Shown: positions 33,415 to 47,678 of the stretch, in pieces | Layout: every line of letters begins with the position of its first letter | Numbering within the stretch: position 1 is the first letter of the stretch | Assembly (NCBI GenBank): GCA_004352715.1 | Contig: SCFE01000030.1 | Span: 1,473,029-1,537,028 of the forward strand | Length of the DNA stretch: 64,000 nucleotides | Origin: Hofstenia miamia | Lineage: Eukaryota; Xenacoelomorpha; Acoela | Reading direction: 5' to 3' | The notes under the pieces: generated by a model | What the model saw: the letters and a program-made list of their open reading frames with translations, nothing else | Told to the model about the DNA's origin: nothing | The model's database searches: none | Position numbers and translations under genes: made by a program

Positions 33415-34560
33415 GTTTAAACAATAATATTAGCAGTGCAGTCGCTCTTGTAGATCTAAGCAAAGCCTTCGATAGTCTAAGTTTCAACATACTATATAAA
33501 AAACTTTGAATTTTCCCCTGATAGCATGAAGTTATTAACATCATTCATAGAAAACAGAAAACAAAGAGTTAGAATTGCAAATGTTTATTCAAAATATATT
33601 ACGCCAAAGCGAGGAATCCCTCAAGGTTCTGTGTTAGGCCCTATTCTCTTTTTGTCTGTACGTCAACGACATGAAAAATTTCATAAACTGCGAGGTACTC
33701 CAGTATGCAAAGGACACTTGTCTCATTTCACGGGATTCAAGTCCAATTACTGCATCAAGAATACTTCAAAATTATATTAAGCACATCATAGTATATTCCA
33801 AAAGTAACCAATTAAGAATAAATTCAAGCAAGACTCTTTACACCACATGAACAGTAACAACTAAGTAAGAACATTTAATTATACATAGAAGAATCCAGTG
33901 AGCCAATACAACAAACAGATAGTGTGACATATTTGGGTGTTGAGATTGACACAAAATTTACATTTGAAAACTTTGTATCCAGTAAGATCATGAAAATGTC
34001 CAGAGGCATACAATACCTAAAACAAATAAGGCACATTACCACAAACAAGCAAATATTACTGGCTTTTGTGAGTAGCCATTTAGTTTATGTAATTTGTTGC
34101 AAGGTTTAAGTATAGAACATCATGAAACGTTAAACAAGGTTGTTACTTGGTCCTTGACAACACTATACAATATCAATAAACAAATGACGGGTGAGAAGCT
34201 ACAAGTGATTCGAATTCTAGCGCCAAAGTTTTACATTTAATATGCTTGTCTGGTTACCATGTGTAAGTACAGTAATCAATTGACAGGTGCTTTAAATTTC
34301 CTTGATAATTACCTCATGTTAAATAATCGTACACATAAATGTATAATTGTCAGTAAAATAAAATGCTCACAATGGAATAGATCATTTACAACAGCTGCTA
34401 GCAGAAATTGTAATAGACTACCACAAGAGATCAGAGATTCTAAATCATTAAATGTATTTAAAAGAAAACTTGAACAAAACTTAATCGCACATAAAAAAAT
34501 AAGGGGTGGTTCAAAGAAACTAAACACCTGGCAAAACAGTTTGAATAGTGCTTTTTAATT
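33415..34560 (+). pseudogene. LINE reverse transcriptase fragment (palm to C-terminus)
   Basis: NNISSAVALVDLSKAFDSL (motif A, about 33424-33480), FIENRKQRVRIANVYSKY and RGIPQGSVLGPILF (motif B, about 33610-33650). Then a damaged motif C region, VTYLGVEIDTKFTFENF (about 33925-33975), and a C-terminal frame 34259-34558 (WNRSFTTAASRNCNRLPQEI, the typical end of CR1/Jockey ORF2). At least four frame breaks. Related to the minus-strand copy at 25700-27225. Confidence 0.8.
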
Positions 34561-35126
34561 TTATTTTTTAAACAGTTTAGTATGTGTTATTTTATTTGTA
34601 AATTTTTTTAGCTTGTTTAGTGTCTGTATTTTCTTGTTGCGCGTGCTACCACTTTTGTAAATATGTATGTATGTTTATTGTATATATTGTATATTTTTTC
34701 AGATTTGTTGGTGTATGCAGCATGGGAATATGGAATTGATATATATATATATATTGAAATGTTATTATTTTATTATTATTATTATTTCCCTAAACTGGCC
34801 ACTCGTAGAAAACGGTATAGTATTATTATATTGCACTTACTACTAAATTATTTGTTTTCTATGCTTTGGAAAACCGTGTAGCAGTAGATTACTGCAAACA
34901 AAAACTGAAAAAGCATTATTTAAACATTTGTTTTGTATTATTAGGCATTTAAAATCAGTTCTGTTTTTTTTAATTATAAAATGTACGTCTTAAAATACGC
35001 AATTACAATGACATAGCTTTAGATGAATATAACACATTTTAAGTTCCGGTTGTACTGTTTTTTTAATAAGGAATTGCTAGGCCGGTTACTAATCATTTAA
35101 ATCAATATCATTTTTATTTGTTTAGA
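34561..35126. other. Upstream region of the P450 gene
   Basis: AT-rich, with short (AT)n and (TTA)n tracts at 34738-34790. It should hold the 5' UTR or promoter of the P450 gene. The sequence just before the ATG (TTTAG at 35121-35125) looks like a splice acceptor, so an untranslated or short coding exon may lie further upstream. I could not identify one. Confidence 0.4.
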
Positions 35127-38100
35127 ATGGCAAAGCCGCCTGGTAATGATCGGATGTTGCTAATGGGTGATAAGACATTTGAGTTTTATCGGAGCCCCAT
35201 CAAATTTATTAGCTCCAGAATTAAAAAATATGAAGGTGCGAAGACCTTTCAACAGCGTTTCCTTAATAAGCAAACTATATGGTTAACTTCGCATCGGGCA
35301 GTAACTGAACTTCTTTATGAGCGAACAGAATGCTTTGAACCTGGATATGAGGTAATTTTCATTGATGTAGCTAAAGAAATTGGGGTTATATTGTAGTTGT
35401 AGTGAAAAAACTGTTGGATTGTTTACAAAACGCTTCATTTCTGGTTTTAATTGCAAGTACACGCTTTAAGTTTTATAATATATTTCTGATTTTCCTTTTC
35501 TTCTTTATCATTGAACAGTGAAAATAACTTACATGATGAGTATTATTGACAATATGATGTGCAATACTGTTTATCTCTCTAGGTGAAGTTTTCATATATT
35601 TAATCAATTTACAAACAAAATGTCAATACCAAGATTTTTAATCATATAAATAGTGAACTTAATTTCCAAGTACTAGAATTTCGCATTTGTGATTTTTTTT
35701 ACATTAGTCGGGCGCAAAGTATGGGGAAAATCGGTGGTTGCGTGCGTTCAGTATAAAACCCATAGTACTTAGTGCCCGTATAAATTAATATATATATATA
35801 TATATATATAATCGGTACAATTCTCCCAATGTTTATCAAAGGTAAACTTTTAGTATTTGAAAATGTAGCGCACTCTAAGCATTCAACTTATTTCACTTCT
35901 ATTTAACGATAAATTTAAGTGACATTTTTTCAAGTTCTATGATTTCCTTTTCGAAGAAGAGACAAATCCACCAGATAGGCATCAGCTTTATGCAAAGATA
36001 TGACGAGTTTTAGGTGTGTACTTGCTATTTTCATTGCTCAGGTCAGCACAGTTCGAAGCTGTGCTCTATTAGTGGATATTAAATTGTCAATTTTTACAAT
36101 ATTTCCTTTTGGTGATTGAAAAAAAATCTACCACGCAAATTAGTCCTATGGAGTTTGTGAAGCAAGAATTTTTGTAGCCGGCTTCAATAATGACTGTATA
36201 AGCATAGGTTAGAAATGCAAAAATCTTTTGTTTTAGTAGTAAATGCTGCCTTGCTTAATCGAAATAACTTTGGAGTAAGAATAGATTGATTTAATTTTAA
36301 CAGTTAGTAGACTCCAAATTTGACATACTACGATTTTTGAGAATGTATTGAATTTTGGCAAGCAATTATTTTATTAATTTTTTAACATATAAATGTATAT
36401 ACCTTATGCTAAACAAACATCAACAAATTATTAGGTGGATTGTTTGTCTGAGTCTACACATATGGGTAAAATTCTTCGTCTATTCTTAGTATTTGCCTCT
36501 TCATTACTATGCAGAGTGTTTTTGAATTGTCACAGTGCATTGCAGATGCATCATAGAGCACTGCAGCAGGCCAGCTTTAGCAGTGCACATTTTTTGAAGG
36601 TATATTTTGCAGAATATATAGTTTGCAGCAACATGTTATTTTTCAAATGTCGGTACTTTGTTTTTCAACACAGAAAGTTTAGCATATTTTCTGATTATAA
36701 TGCATACGTATTATATTCTATGTGCTATATAAAGTAATAATTAACATATATTATTTATGTTTTCACAATGTTGAAGCGTCAGAAGCAATGCCAATCCTGA
36801 ACATTGTATTTAAATAAATTAGGAAATGCTTCTGCGCATGCAAAGTCATTTTTTTGCTTAAGAAATGTCATTTTTGCGATTTTGTGAATTCGTAAATTTT
36901 TGCAAAAAATTCGAAAAATAACACCGCATTAAATTAAAACCAACGTTGATTTGAGTGTGGAAATAAGTTGATCAGGTAATCATTGGTTGGAAATAGGATT
37001 ACATCAGTAATTAAAACAGCGTTGCGTTCTATTCATAAAAACATACTGACTATCCTACATAAAAAGTGCATATTATATTTACATTATAACAGGTACACGA
37101 GTCTATAACTGAGTAAACATGTCACATTCCCTTCTACTTCTGTAACTTCTGGCGAGCTGGGGTAGAACACGACTACGGTGTTTTGTAAGTGGATCGGCAA
37201 TCATGTCTTGCGTAGAAACAAATATAAGCTTGCAATTGTAACAAGAAATAACTTCCATGATGTAATTCTTCTCGTTCAAAAGACGCTTTACTTTTAGAAC
37301 CGATGGAGTTCACGGCTGATAAAGATTTACTGTCAGTTAAGAACTACATACTAATTTGATGTGAAGTCATAAAGTTGATAAGCTGACACACGTAGATGGT
37401 ATAGTCAATGNTAAATGTCCTACCTCGTTTAATAATGATTAAGTATGTATAGGTCGCGTTTTATCTGGAATTATATTTCGAAAGAAAACTAAATTACATT
37501 CTAATTTTGGGTATTATATAAATAAATTTGTTAAAATTATTCTCACGTCCAATGATATAAGATCAACTAGGAAATATTATGTATTCTCAGAGATTCTCTT
37601 GGAAATTATGTTGGAAAAACCTTACCAACCGGTTGGATGAATTGGCATTTTTTCAACATTTTGATATTCATTTTAGCATCAAATATTACTTTGGCATTTT
37701 CAAATATATTTCGAATGATATCAGATAAGCTGAAATGTTGAAAATGAAAAATTTACAAGCATAAAGTTATTTAGTACACTTCAACTGGCATGTTTGTGTC
37801 CAGTTTATTACAAGTTGTTCTATAGATAGACTATTTTAATGAAAGAGGTTGCAGAGACTTATCCAAAATATTCCACACTTTTAATATAATTTATAGAATT
37901 TTTTTAAGACATTATTAAGTAGTTTCGTATGCAATAATTAATTTTGATTTCTTGCAGGACCTTAGAGATGCGGTACTAGAAAATGCTAAACTGAATTGNN
38001 NNNNNNNNNNNNNNNNNNNNNNNNNNNNNNNNNNNNNNNNNNNNNNNNNNNNNNNNNNNNNNNNNNNNNNNNNNNNNNNNNNNNNNNNNNNNNNNNNNNN

Positions 38101-41100
38101 NNNNNNNNNNNNNNNNNNNNNNNNNNNNNNNNNNNNNNNNNNNNNNNNNNNNNNNNNNNNNNNNNNNNNNNNNNNNNNNNNNNNNNNNNNNNNNNNNNNN
38201 NNNNNNNNNNNNNNNNNNNNNNNNNNNNNNNNNNNNNNNNNNNNNNNNNNNNNNNNNNNNNNNNNNNNNNNCATCAAACACAACATCCTTATTTTTCTCC
38301 AAAATAGCTAATGCACCTGTGAAAAAGCTTTTTATGATTCTGTGCCAATTGAATTTATCGATCATCACAAACACTTGGGATTTATTATTTCTGCTGACAT
38401 GAAGTTCGATGCCAATGTTTCCTTGATTTGCCGAAATGTAGCAAAACAGCTATTTTTACTGCGACGGGCGAGCTACTATGTGTCTGATAGAAATATCCTG
38501 CGGTTACTTTACATTAAATTTGTAAGACCTTATTTTGAATACACTAGTCCAGTCTGGACTGCTCTGCAGAAAAGTCTAGAAGAAAAACTGGAAAAACTTG
38601 ATTGCAAAGCGACGTAGTTTTTGCGAATACCAACTGATAACATCATTTCCCAAAACGATGACATGAGCACCATAACTAGGGATATCCAGTGACGCATCTG
38701 AGTATGCGTATACTTTGCCAAGGTCCTTTGCATCATTATTTGTAAATCGCAACGTCGCATCATGATACCAAAGGCTTCGAATTATCTTGTTCAGATTATG
38801 TATACTTTGCTCATCAGGAGTGTATTTAACTTTCGATAACTGTGCCACATCATATGCCAAATCTGGTCGTGTAGTGGATGTAATCCAAAGAAGTTGGCCA
38901 ATACGAGATCGAAATGTTTCCAGGATATGTTCGTCTTTAGAGTCAATCTCTAAGACAGTTTGAGAATATTTGCTTTGAGAAATTTCATAACAGTTATCAA
39001 TTCTCCTTATTTGCAGTCCAAGAAATGTGATTGATCAACGCATGTTAGTGTGCCAATTTTAACGTCATTTGCAAACGATTTTAAAAATTTCTCTATCCAG
39101 CTATTACTACCAGTGATGTATAGGTCATCGACATGCACCAACACAACACCATAGAGAGAACACTACCCTTGTCTTTGAAGACAAACAAAGCTTTATCCAA
39201 TTTACATGCATTTCCACCAAGACGGATAATAATTTGGGTCAATCGATTGTACCACTGTTTGGATGCCTCGTTTAAACCGTATGCCGCCACATTAAGTTAC
39301 CATACAGAATCCTTAGTACATGGTACATCAGAAGGTGGAATGACATACACATTACGATCAAGGGAATGTCCTTGTAAAAATGCCGTCTTGACATCTACTA
39401 TGCGACTGCTGGCTATTGAGAGAAGAATCCGAAACGATAGTTTGGTAGCTGTAGGAGAATACACTTCACCTGGCTCCTTATCCTGAAATCCCTTCACAAC
39501 AAGGCGTGCTTTTCTGATAGTTTCTCCTGTCTCATTCTGTTTGTTTGAAAGTACCCAACGAGTAGATATAATATTAAATTAGGTTTAACAGAATTTAACT
39601 TAACAATTGTAAAGGCATTATTTGAGTCCCAGCTATCAAGTTCACGCTGCTTAGCTTCATTAAAATCGTTGTTATTGATAACAAATTCTGGCATGGCCCC
39701 GCTACAGTAGTTTGCCAACAAGGTAAAGAAGTACTTGTTAAACACGCTTGGAAGTACATAAGGTGTCACCGTATTAGTATTAAACCTTGGGTTTCCGTAA
39801 ACGAACGGTCTCCATGTCTAACTGATTGTAGAGCTAGTGATAAGCAGTACAGTGTTGACACAAAATCTCCATCTTCCGCTGCCGAAGACAAGCAGAACGA
39901 TAGCATGGAAGACAATGATTCAGAAGAGAGTACGGAATCTGAGAATGACGAAGGCTTCACACATGTTAACAATAATGATCATGGAAACAACAGTGCAACC
40001 ACTCTCTGCTACCATGTGATTACATCAGTAATTAAAACAGCGTTGCGTTCTATTCATAAAAACATACTGACCATCCTACATAAAAAGTGCATATTATATT
40101 TACAGTATAACAGGTACACGAGTCTATAACTGAGTAAACATGTCACAAGAGCTAATCTTTCTATGATGTCCTTTATTCAGGGGACAGCAAACATTTTTTG
40201 AAAAAAATGGTTTTTTTATCTTTTGAAAACCACTAGAAATGTATTTTATCGAAATTTTCACAGAAAATACTCGCAATCGCATATAATGTTTAGATAGTTT
40301 TTGAAAAGAGGCGGCCCTCCCCTCTAATCCCTCACCAAACCCGGGCTTGGAACTATGAAGCACCGTAGTGTATGGTTCCCGGCTATATGTGAACTTTATT
40401 CCTATATGGATACAATTTATTCCTTTCAACACACTTAAATGCATTGCTTTGTGTCGATGAATTCAAAAGTGTATGGTACATAAATTGCTTACAACTAATA
40501 AATCTATGAATATTGAGTGATATTTACAGTAATTACGGATGAGACTGCGTCATACATTTCCTTTGTAAATATTTATTTGTCACCTACATGTTTTCGTTTG
40601 TCCTTTCATTTAGATTATTTAAGGTTTCCATAGGATGTATGTTACTGCTTGTAGATTTTATGGAATTTTATTAATGTTCTATTTGTCTTTAAAATACAAT
40701 CGTGAGAAATTTGGAATTTTATTGTGAGCAGTATACTTTGAATATTTTTAGGTTTGTGATAAGTTTTTAGTTCTTTGGAAAGTCTTACATTGAAACTATA
40801 GCTTAAGTTAGTAATATATAAATTTAGGCTTTAAATATTTTGCCTCCTTTGTTTGGCAGTTCTGCTATTCTTTTTCAAAGTAATGATCGAGCTTCAAAGC
40901 TTCGACGCTTACTCATGCAGGCCTTTCATTCTAGTAGCTCTCGTTTTAATCACATGCTCTCTGATCAATTACTTCCTTTATTACAAAGTACTTTTGATGA
41001 AGGCCGCGTTTGTGATATATACCAGGTAATGTTTTTGATATCTGGATGACACAAAAAATGCATTATTTTTAATGAATTGTCTTAAAAATCTACACACTTG

Positions 41101-44100
41101 GAATAAGTTTTAACTATACAAAAGTCAGGGTTGGCATGTTTAAGGCATATGTTGTTTTAAATAATTTTAAAAAAGTGTTTTCTAAACCTGCCATTTGCAA
41201 TATTTTTAAATATCTTTTTGCAAATCCGTAGAGAATTTTATTTAAAACTTTGAAAATAAGTTTTTTGTATTTTCATAGTGGCTACTACCGAAAAAGTAGC
41301 ATGAAACGAGAAATGAATGTTGGCAAGTCTATTACCTTTCTAAATTTTAAACGTTTAATACGTTTTTTTGACAAGAGTTTAGCTTTTATTTTAATTTTAT
41401 ATTTCTGTATTTATTAATGTTTACATTTAGGTTCTATGTGAGGAAAAAATTCTGAGTAATGCAAAAATTCTAGTCTTTCCAATCAACTTGTTTGTGATTA
41501 AATTTTCACTTACCATTGAATAGTCATACTGTTCTTAAAAGGTAATACATCAACTGAACACATTCTCAATTCGCTGTACATTGAAATGAAATCAATTACG
41601 AAACCTTCTATAATTATTGTAACATCAATTTTGCCTGTGATATCTTTATAAATGTATCATCCAACGAATGTGTATTTCTCTTCCTAACCTGAAACTTGAT
41701 TGCGTATGTGTAATTATGCTTGTGCTTTCAATTCGTAATTTTAATTCGTTGGTTGCCATTTTTCAAATCAAATTTAGCGAGTGAAGCGGGCGTTGATGGT
41801 GTTCAGTTTACAATTCTATCTCGACGTTGATCCGAATCAGGATCCAGAACTAGTGGAGACGTTGATCAATCTTTCCATAGAGCATTGGCATGGTATCATA
41901 TCTCTTCCAAACAACATGCGCTTTGTCCCATTTGGTGCTTACAAGAATGCTTTAAATGCAAAGGTTTATTTTATGATGTGCTATTCAAAGTTATCTTCTC
42001 AAAACTTACTATAATACCAAGTGTGAATTATTACGCTGTTTTGTTGGAAACTAACATTTAATAATTTCTTCTCTATGAACTCTCCGTATTTAGGATAAAC
42101 TAGTAGAAATAATCGAGCGAAAAGTGAGACAAACGAATTCCAACTCAGAGCTTCATTTGGTTGATGCCTTGAAAGATTTGCCTGAAAATGTCGCTATTGA
42201 GCACATGCTGGTTTTTATTTGTGCACTTATTCCAAAGGCAAGTATTTTGAAGTCGTATTTAGGATTTTGCTTTAACTCTTCAAACCCCATAAACCGACAA
42301 TTTCATGCACTATTATTTCATTATTATACTTATTATTTTTCCAGATTATGATAAGTAGTTCAAGAGATATTGGTATGTTACTTCAAAGTGACAATGGGCA
42401 TACAAATATTTTAATATCAAAGTTGCATATAGTACAAAGCTATCGCTTAAGAGCCGCGATCTGGATATGTTATCATAAACGCATTATTCCTCCAAATTTT
42501 GTCGTCTTTTGTCTTTGACCCAGTTTTCTGATGAAAACTAATAAAAATTTTTGAACTCATCACACAGGCAATGACTCAAGAAAATTACAGGATTATCATT
42601 AGACTTTGAAATACCTGGTTGTGCGTTTTTTTTCTTCACCGAAAATTTTCCTATTTTTGAAGTTTCTTGTTTTCATGATCAATCAAAAATCTGACACTAT
42701 TGTTTTCGTTACAGAATTAACATCTCAGAAGCCAACTTATTATATCGGGGAATTTTAAAATTCCCAATGAGTTAATGGAACATATTCAAGGGCTTCTCAA
42801 TATCCAACAGAGCCTTGCCATTTTGCAGAAAACTAAGGAATCCATCAGTATTCAACCATTCAAAGAAAAACTTGAAAGTGTTCTTTAAAAGAATCCAGAT
42901 TTGAAAAAGTTGGAGAACTTCAGAGCCGTTTTGGACGGCAAAGATCCCGAAAATTTAGTTTACGCTTTAGATGGAAACCAATTTAAAAACTTGCCTCGTA
43001 TCAGCAGAAGTGCAAATAATATTTTGAAGCATATGAGAGCTTCAAGTATTTCAAGGATTTTCATTTTGTCTGAAAATCTCAAAAATGCTCTAATATATTG
43101 GTTTTATACATTTAAGAAACAAGATGGATTTTTCGCTTGATATAGTTTCTTCACGCATTTTTAAGGGACATTTTAAAGCACTTTTATTATATTCATAAAA
43201 CACAATGATGGAATATAAATAATGTATAGCGAATCAATTTGAGTCAACTACTTTTTCAATTTCAGTTTGCAGCAAAGTGTGATGTCTATATAAAGTCATT
43301 TACAGCGACAATTAAAATGTTACAGCGAATGTTGTTCGAATGCCAATTGTCACTTTAAAGTGACATTTGCTATTTGAAGTTCTATTTGACATTTTTGCGT
43401 GCTGATAAATCAAGTTCCAATAAATTCTTTTTTTATGAGGTAAAAATTTAGCATTTTTTGTCACTCACTTAATGTAAACAATCTATTAAATTGTACAATT
43501 AAATTAATGAAAAACAATGCAAATATGCTTGGTTTTTGTTTTTCCATCTTCAGTTCTAATTTATAATAATATCATATTTAAGTAACAATGGTTCCTGAAG
43601 GGTTAATTGGATACCACACATTCCTGTCTGTAACAGATAAATATACCCGCTTTTAATGTGTCATAATTTGAACAAATTCTTTCCCACATTATTTCGGAAG
43701 AGCACAATTGAATCAAAATTGTTTTTTTAGCAAATGAATATCGAAATTTTTTTACAATTTCATTCAAAAAGCATTTGAGCGCCATCATGTTTCTCACATC
43801 AATCGAAGTATTTGGTGCAAATTCTAATTTCGTTTGGGTCCAAGACCCTTTCACTTTTTGCTTTACTTCTAATTGCGAATATGGTAAAGAATTTGAGGAG
43901 TTTTGGATGCCCTGAATCCTGATCCAAATACTGAAAGACAACCTCAAGATTATCTTGAGTACTGTTAATATCTTCGATAAGTCGCAGCAATTTGCCTTAA
44001 CGACGGAATAGAACTAGAATTTACCCGCATTTTTGGTTCTTAAGTAATCTAGGCTTACAAATGTAAGAATTGAGGTTTGTTTCATGATTATTCCCTACTT

Positions 44101-47100
44101 AAGTCTCATTTTCAGTAAAAGATTTTTCAACCTGATTTATGTGCAGAGCAATTAAAAAAATTTCGCCTCCTTTCATGTGTTGTCAACAAAGTCATGATAT
44201 TGGTGCTTCGATGCGTGGTTTTGTTTAAGGAAATAGTGATTCCTTACAACGCAAACAAGTTTTCCTTTCCAACGTACTTATTTATTTTTAATAGGGAGTC
44301 AAAACTTGGTTTAAAATTTAAATTTATTTTTTATGAAATCGCCAGTATTTGATGTGATCTCCAGCAATGCGGAAATAATTTTTTGTAGTCACAGTGCTAC
44401 ATTGTTTCTCATCGAAGCAATACTTTGCTTTTAGAGAAGTTTTCCCTGTCCTTGTCAGAACTTCAACTGCTGATATTTATTTCTCATCATTATCGGATTT
44501 CATTACCAACGATGTCGGACTGAAAAGAAAGACAATGGACGAACAGAGGACGTGGAATTTCTTTTAAGGAAGTTATAGTTGAATTAGTTGCGTTAATTAC
44601 ACGATCACTTCTGTGTGTAAGATTGCAGAAGAACGTATTGGTGTCACAGTTACTCATCCAGATTACATTGTTATGTTCATTTGCTTGGGAAGAAATTGAT
44701 GTGGATCTCAAAGATGGGCATTCATGGGCGCCAGAATATTTCTGTTCGAAGCTTCCCATTGTTAAGAAACAAAGAAAATTTTTAGGATCCATCTCAAGAA
44801 ACTTTTCTTCATGAGAAGGCGTCATGTATTAAAATACTTTCCAATTAATAAGAAGCGAAGGAACTTTTTCTTCTAGATTTAAGTCAATAACTCACAATAC
44901 AGTGGGTTGATATTAATTTGTCTAATAATATCAAAATTAGTCGATTAGCATCAGATTTTATTTTTAGCCAAATTTACATAATTTTTTTCGCATGTCAATG
45001 TAAATATTTCTTTTTCCGGTGATATATTTTTAAGTTTCATGAACTAATTTGCTTTATTTATTTGTCTGGTTTTATAATTTTAATCAAATATTGATTCAGT
45101 CTAATAGCCCAATAATTTTTTTGTTCAATTTTTTAACACTTTTAACCTATTCTAATTATGACACTTTGTTTACTAGTCACATTATGAGTTTTAACATTAT
45201 TCGACACCACTAAATGATAGCAAAGCTCTCCCGAGTTAAATCCGTTCGAGGATGTTTGCGCAATTATCAAAGACAAGGTGGAAATTCGACTGCAGCAAGT
45301 GACAACCGGAATGTCGATGCTCCAACAGCTAGAGATTATTTTCAAAGGTTTACTGTTCGAGAACAAGAACGAAAGGCAGCTTTTTAAAAAAAAAATTATT
45401 AGCTTTCTTCCGCTTGGCGGACTAATGAAGACTGTCATTTAAAAGTAATAAATCAGTTTATTGTGAAACATTTAGTAAACTTTCTATTTCGCGATGTACA
45501 TGAAGCTATCGAAGCTGTTATCACCATTAAATTTATTTCTTGACTAATTTTGTATAATAATAACCCATATATCACTTTAAGTAGTTGATGCACTTGCAGA
45601 CTTCAGGACTTGTAACGATCTTTTCCAATTGTATACAATGCGATTAATATCATAATACGTGTCAAAATGACAGGAATTTTAAAAAGGCTTAGTAGGCGCT
45701 TCCTGCTGCAAGCGAATGTCTCATCAGATTATTGGTTCATGCTTTTCTTATGTATTCCTCATTCCTGATTTTTTGTTATGCTTGTGTGTATTTGTTTGTG
45801 TGTTAGTTTGTAGTTATTGTTATTAACTTATATAATAAATTTGCTTTAACTCTTAAATATCCGCTCTGTTATGTTTAGCTAAATTGAAATCAGCTACGCA
45901 AACCTTGTTAGTTTAGCTTGAATTTCGCATCAGCCTTAAAGCGCAACTGGTTGTAGTCTCCGCATGACTTATTTTACCTAATCGGTTAAAAGAAATTATT
46001 GGGTGCATTTGACAAGAACTCTTTATTCAGATATCATTTTGGTTTTTGAGATGAATTTTGCTGTTGTATTTTTCGTGTATTCTAATTTACATTTATTTTT
46101 GTCATGCGCTGATGAGTTCGTTTTTGTGACGTCTGTCATTACAGTAATTAACGCGATGGATTATAAGAATGCTTGCTCATCGAAACTGAAACAGCTTTCT
46201 CTCTAATTGAATTGCTTCCTACAATTTATTAATTCCATTCTGTTTTTCATTTTGTATTTAATTAAATCTTATTATTTCATTCTTCTACGCAATAATACGG
46301 AAGTTTGTAAATAATTTCCGACAGCATGAAGTTGCTTGCATGAGTAGTTGTTAAGCACTTAAGTGATTTTGTTTCTTATAAACAAATGTTCTCCTTAATG
46401 CTTGTAATTTATATTCGATTGCATTCTTTATCAAAAGTTAAAGTTGAAATACAGTTTGGCTATAGTTTTACATACATAACATAGTGTGCTCGTTTGAATT
46501 ATTTATTCGTGCTTTAAGGTGACCACCTCCTCTTATTCGGTAATTTTTCAGAATTTTCTCAAAACAATATATTAGGTTTTAAATACCTAAGGTATTCTAG
46601 ATTTAGACTCCATGCTTTACTTTCAAAATTGTGGAATACTTTTTTACTGTCACATTCTTTAGGAATTTTTTTAAAATGAAATTTTAAATAAAACTGAAGT
46701 GTCAGTAACTAGATCTGATTCCAAGTTTTTCAGAAATGTAACATTTGTTTGATTGTCATAATTGTTTCACAGTATATGACGTTTGTTTCCCCGGGTAAGT
46801 ATGCGTTTATTAATAGTCATCATATTCGTTATTTTGCACAATTGGTGACTTCGTAAATTTTTTTTCATCTTATTTTTCCACAAAATGATATTTTCAAATT
46901 AGTGTTCTAAGAATTAATATTTGGATCCCCTGAATCCTGTACAAATACTGAATGAAAGCCTCCATATTATTTTGGGTAGTGTTAATATCTTCGATAAGTT
47001 GCAGCAATCTGCTTTAAAGATGAATTCGAATCAGAATTAACCAACATTTATTGTTTTTAAGTAATCCAGGCTTGCAAATATAAAATTTGAGGCTTATTTC

Positions 47101-47580
47101 AAGATTCCTTACTTAAGTCTCATATTCAGTAAAAGATTCTTCATTCTGATTAATGTGTAGAGCAATTAAGAAATTTTCGCCTCCTTTCATGTGTTGTCGT
47201 GATAGTGGTGCTTCTATGCATGATTTGGAGACGGGGTTTAAGGAAATAGTGATTCATTACAACTCAAAGAAGTTTCCCATTCAACGTAATTATTGAGGTT
47301 TAATAGGGAATCAACAGTTGGTTCAAAATTTAAGTAATTTTTTTTATGAAAACGCCAGAATTTCATGTGATCTGGTATTCTCCGGCAATGCAGAAATAAT
47401 TTTTTCCAGTCATAGTGCTAAATTTGTTTCTCATTGAAACAATACCCTACTTTTAGGAAAGATTTCCCTATCCTTGTCAGAACTTTATTGGTTATTTTCT
47501 GTCATCTGACTTTTCCACAAAATGATATTTTCAAATTAATGGTTTAAAAATTCAAAAAATGGGTGATTACCTTTACTACC

Positions 47581-47678
<98 letters not shown>

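Larger units (their letters stand above)
36997..40147 (-). mobile_element. Rearranged Copia (Ty1-type) LTR retrotransposon
   Basis: Minus orientation. Near-identical direct repeats at 36997-37126 (3' LTR) and 40015-40147 (5' LTR, TGTGAC...GTCACA-type ends). Just inside the 5' LTR is TGGTAGCAGAG (40014-40004), complementary to the 3' end of initiator Met tRNA, the usual Copia primer site. Just inside the 3' LTR is a purine tract, AGAAGTAGAAGGGAA (37141-37127). The interior has reverse transcriptase and RNase H pieces in Copia order, but no recognisable gag, protease or integrase. It is interrupted by an opposite-strand LINE fragment and a gap. Only a few differences between the LTRs suggest moderate age. 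No flanking target-site duplication was found. Confidence 0.82.
35352..40827 (+). other. P450 intron 1 with Copia and LINE insertions
   Basis: GT-AG, phase 0. Contains the Copia element 36997-40147, a LINE fragment, an (AT)n tract at 35788-35810 and a 273-base gap. The frame at 36435-36737 has no recognisable motif. The rest is AT-rich with no gene seen. Confidence 0.8.

Noticed and set aside
36435-36737. 100-codon plus-strand frame in P450 intron 1 as an extra exon
   Set aside because: Exons 1 and 2 join in frame and give a complete P450 N-terminal half without it; no P450 motif is present.
37915-38374. Several frames across the gap
   Set aside because: They consist mostly of undetermined bases.
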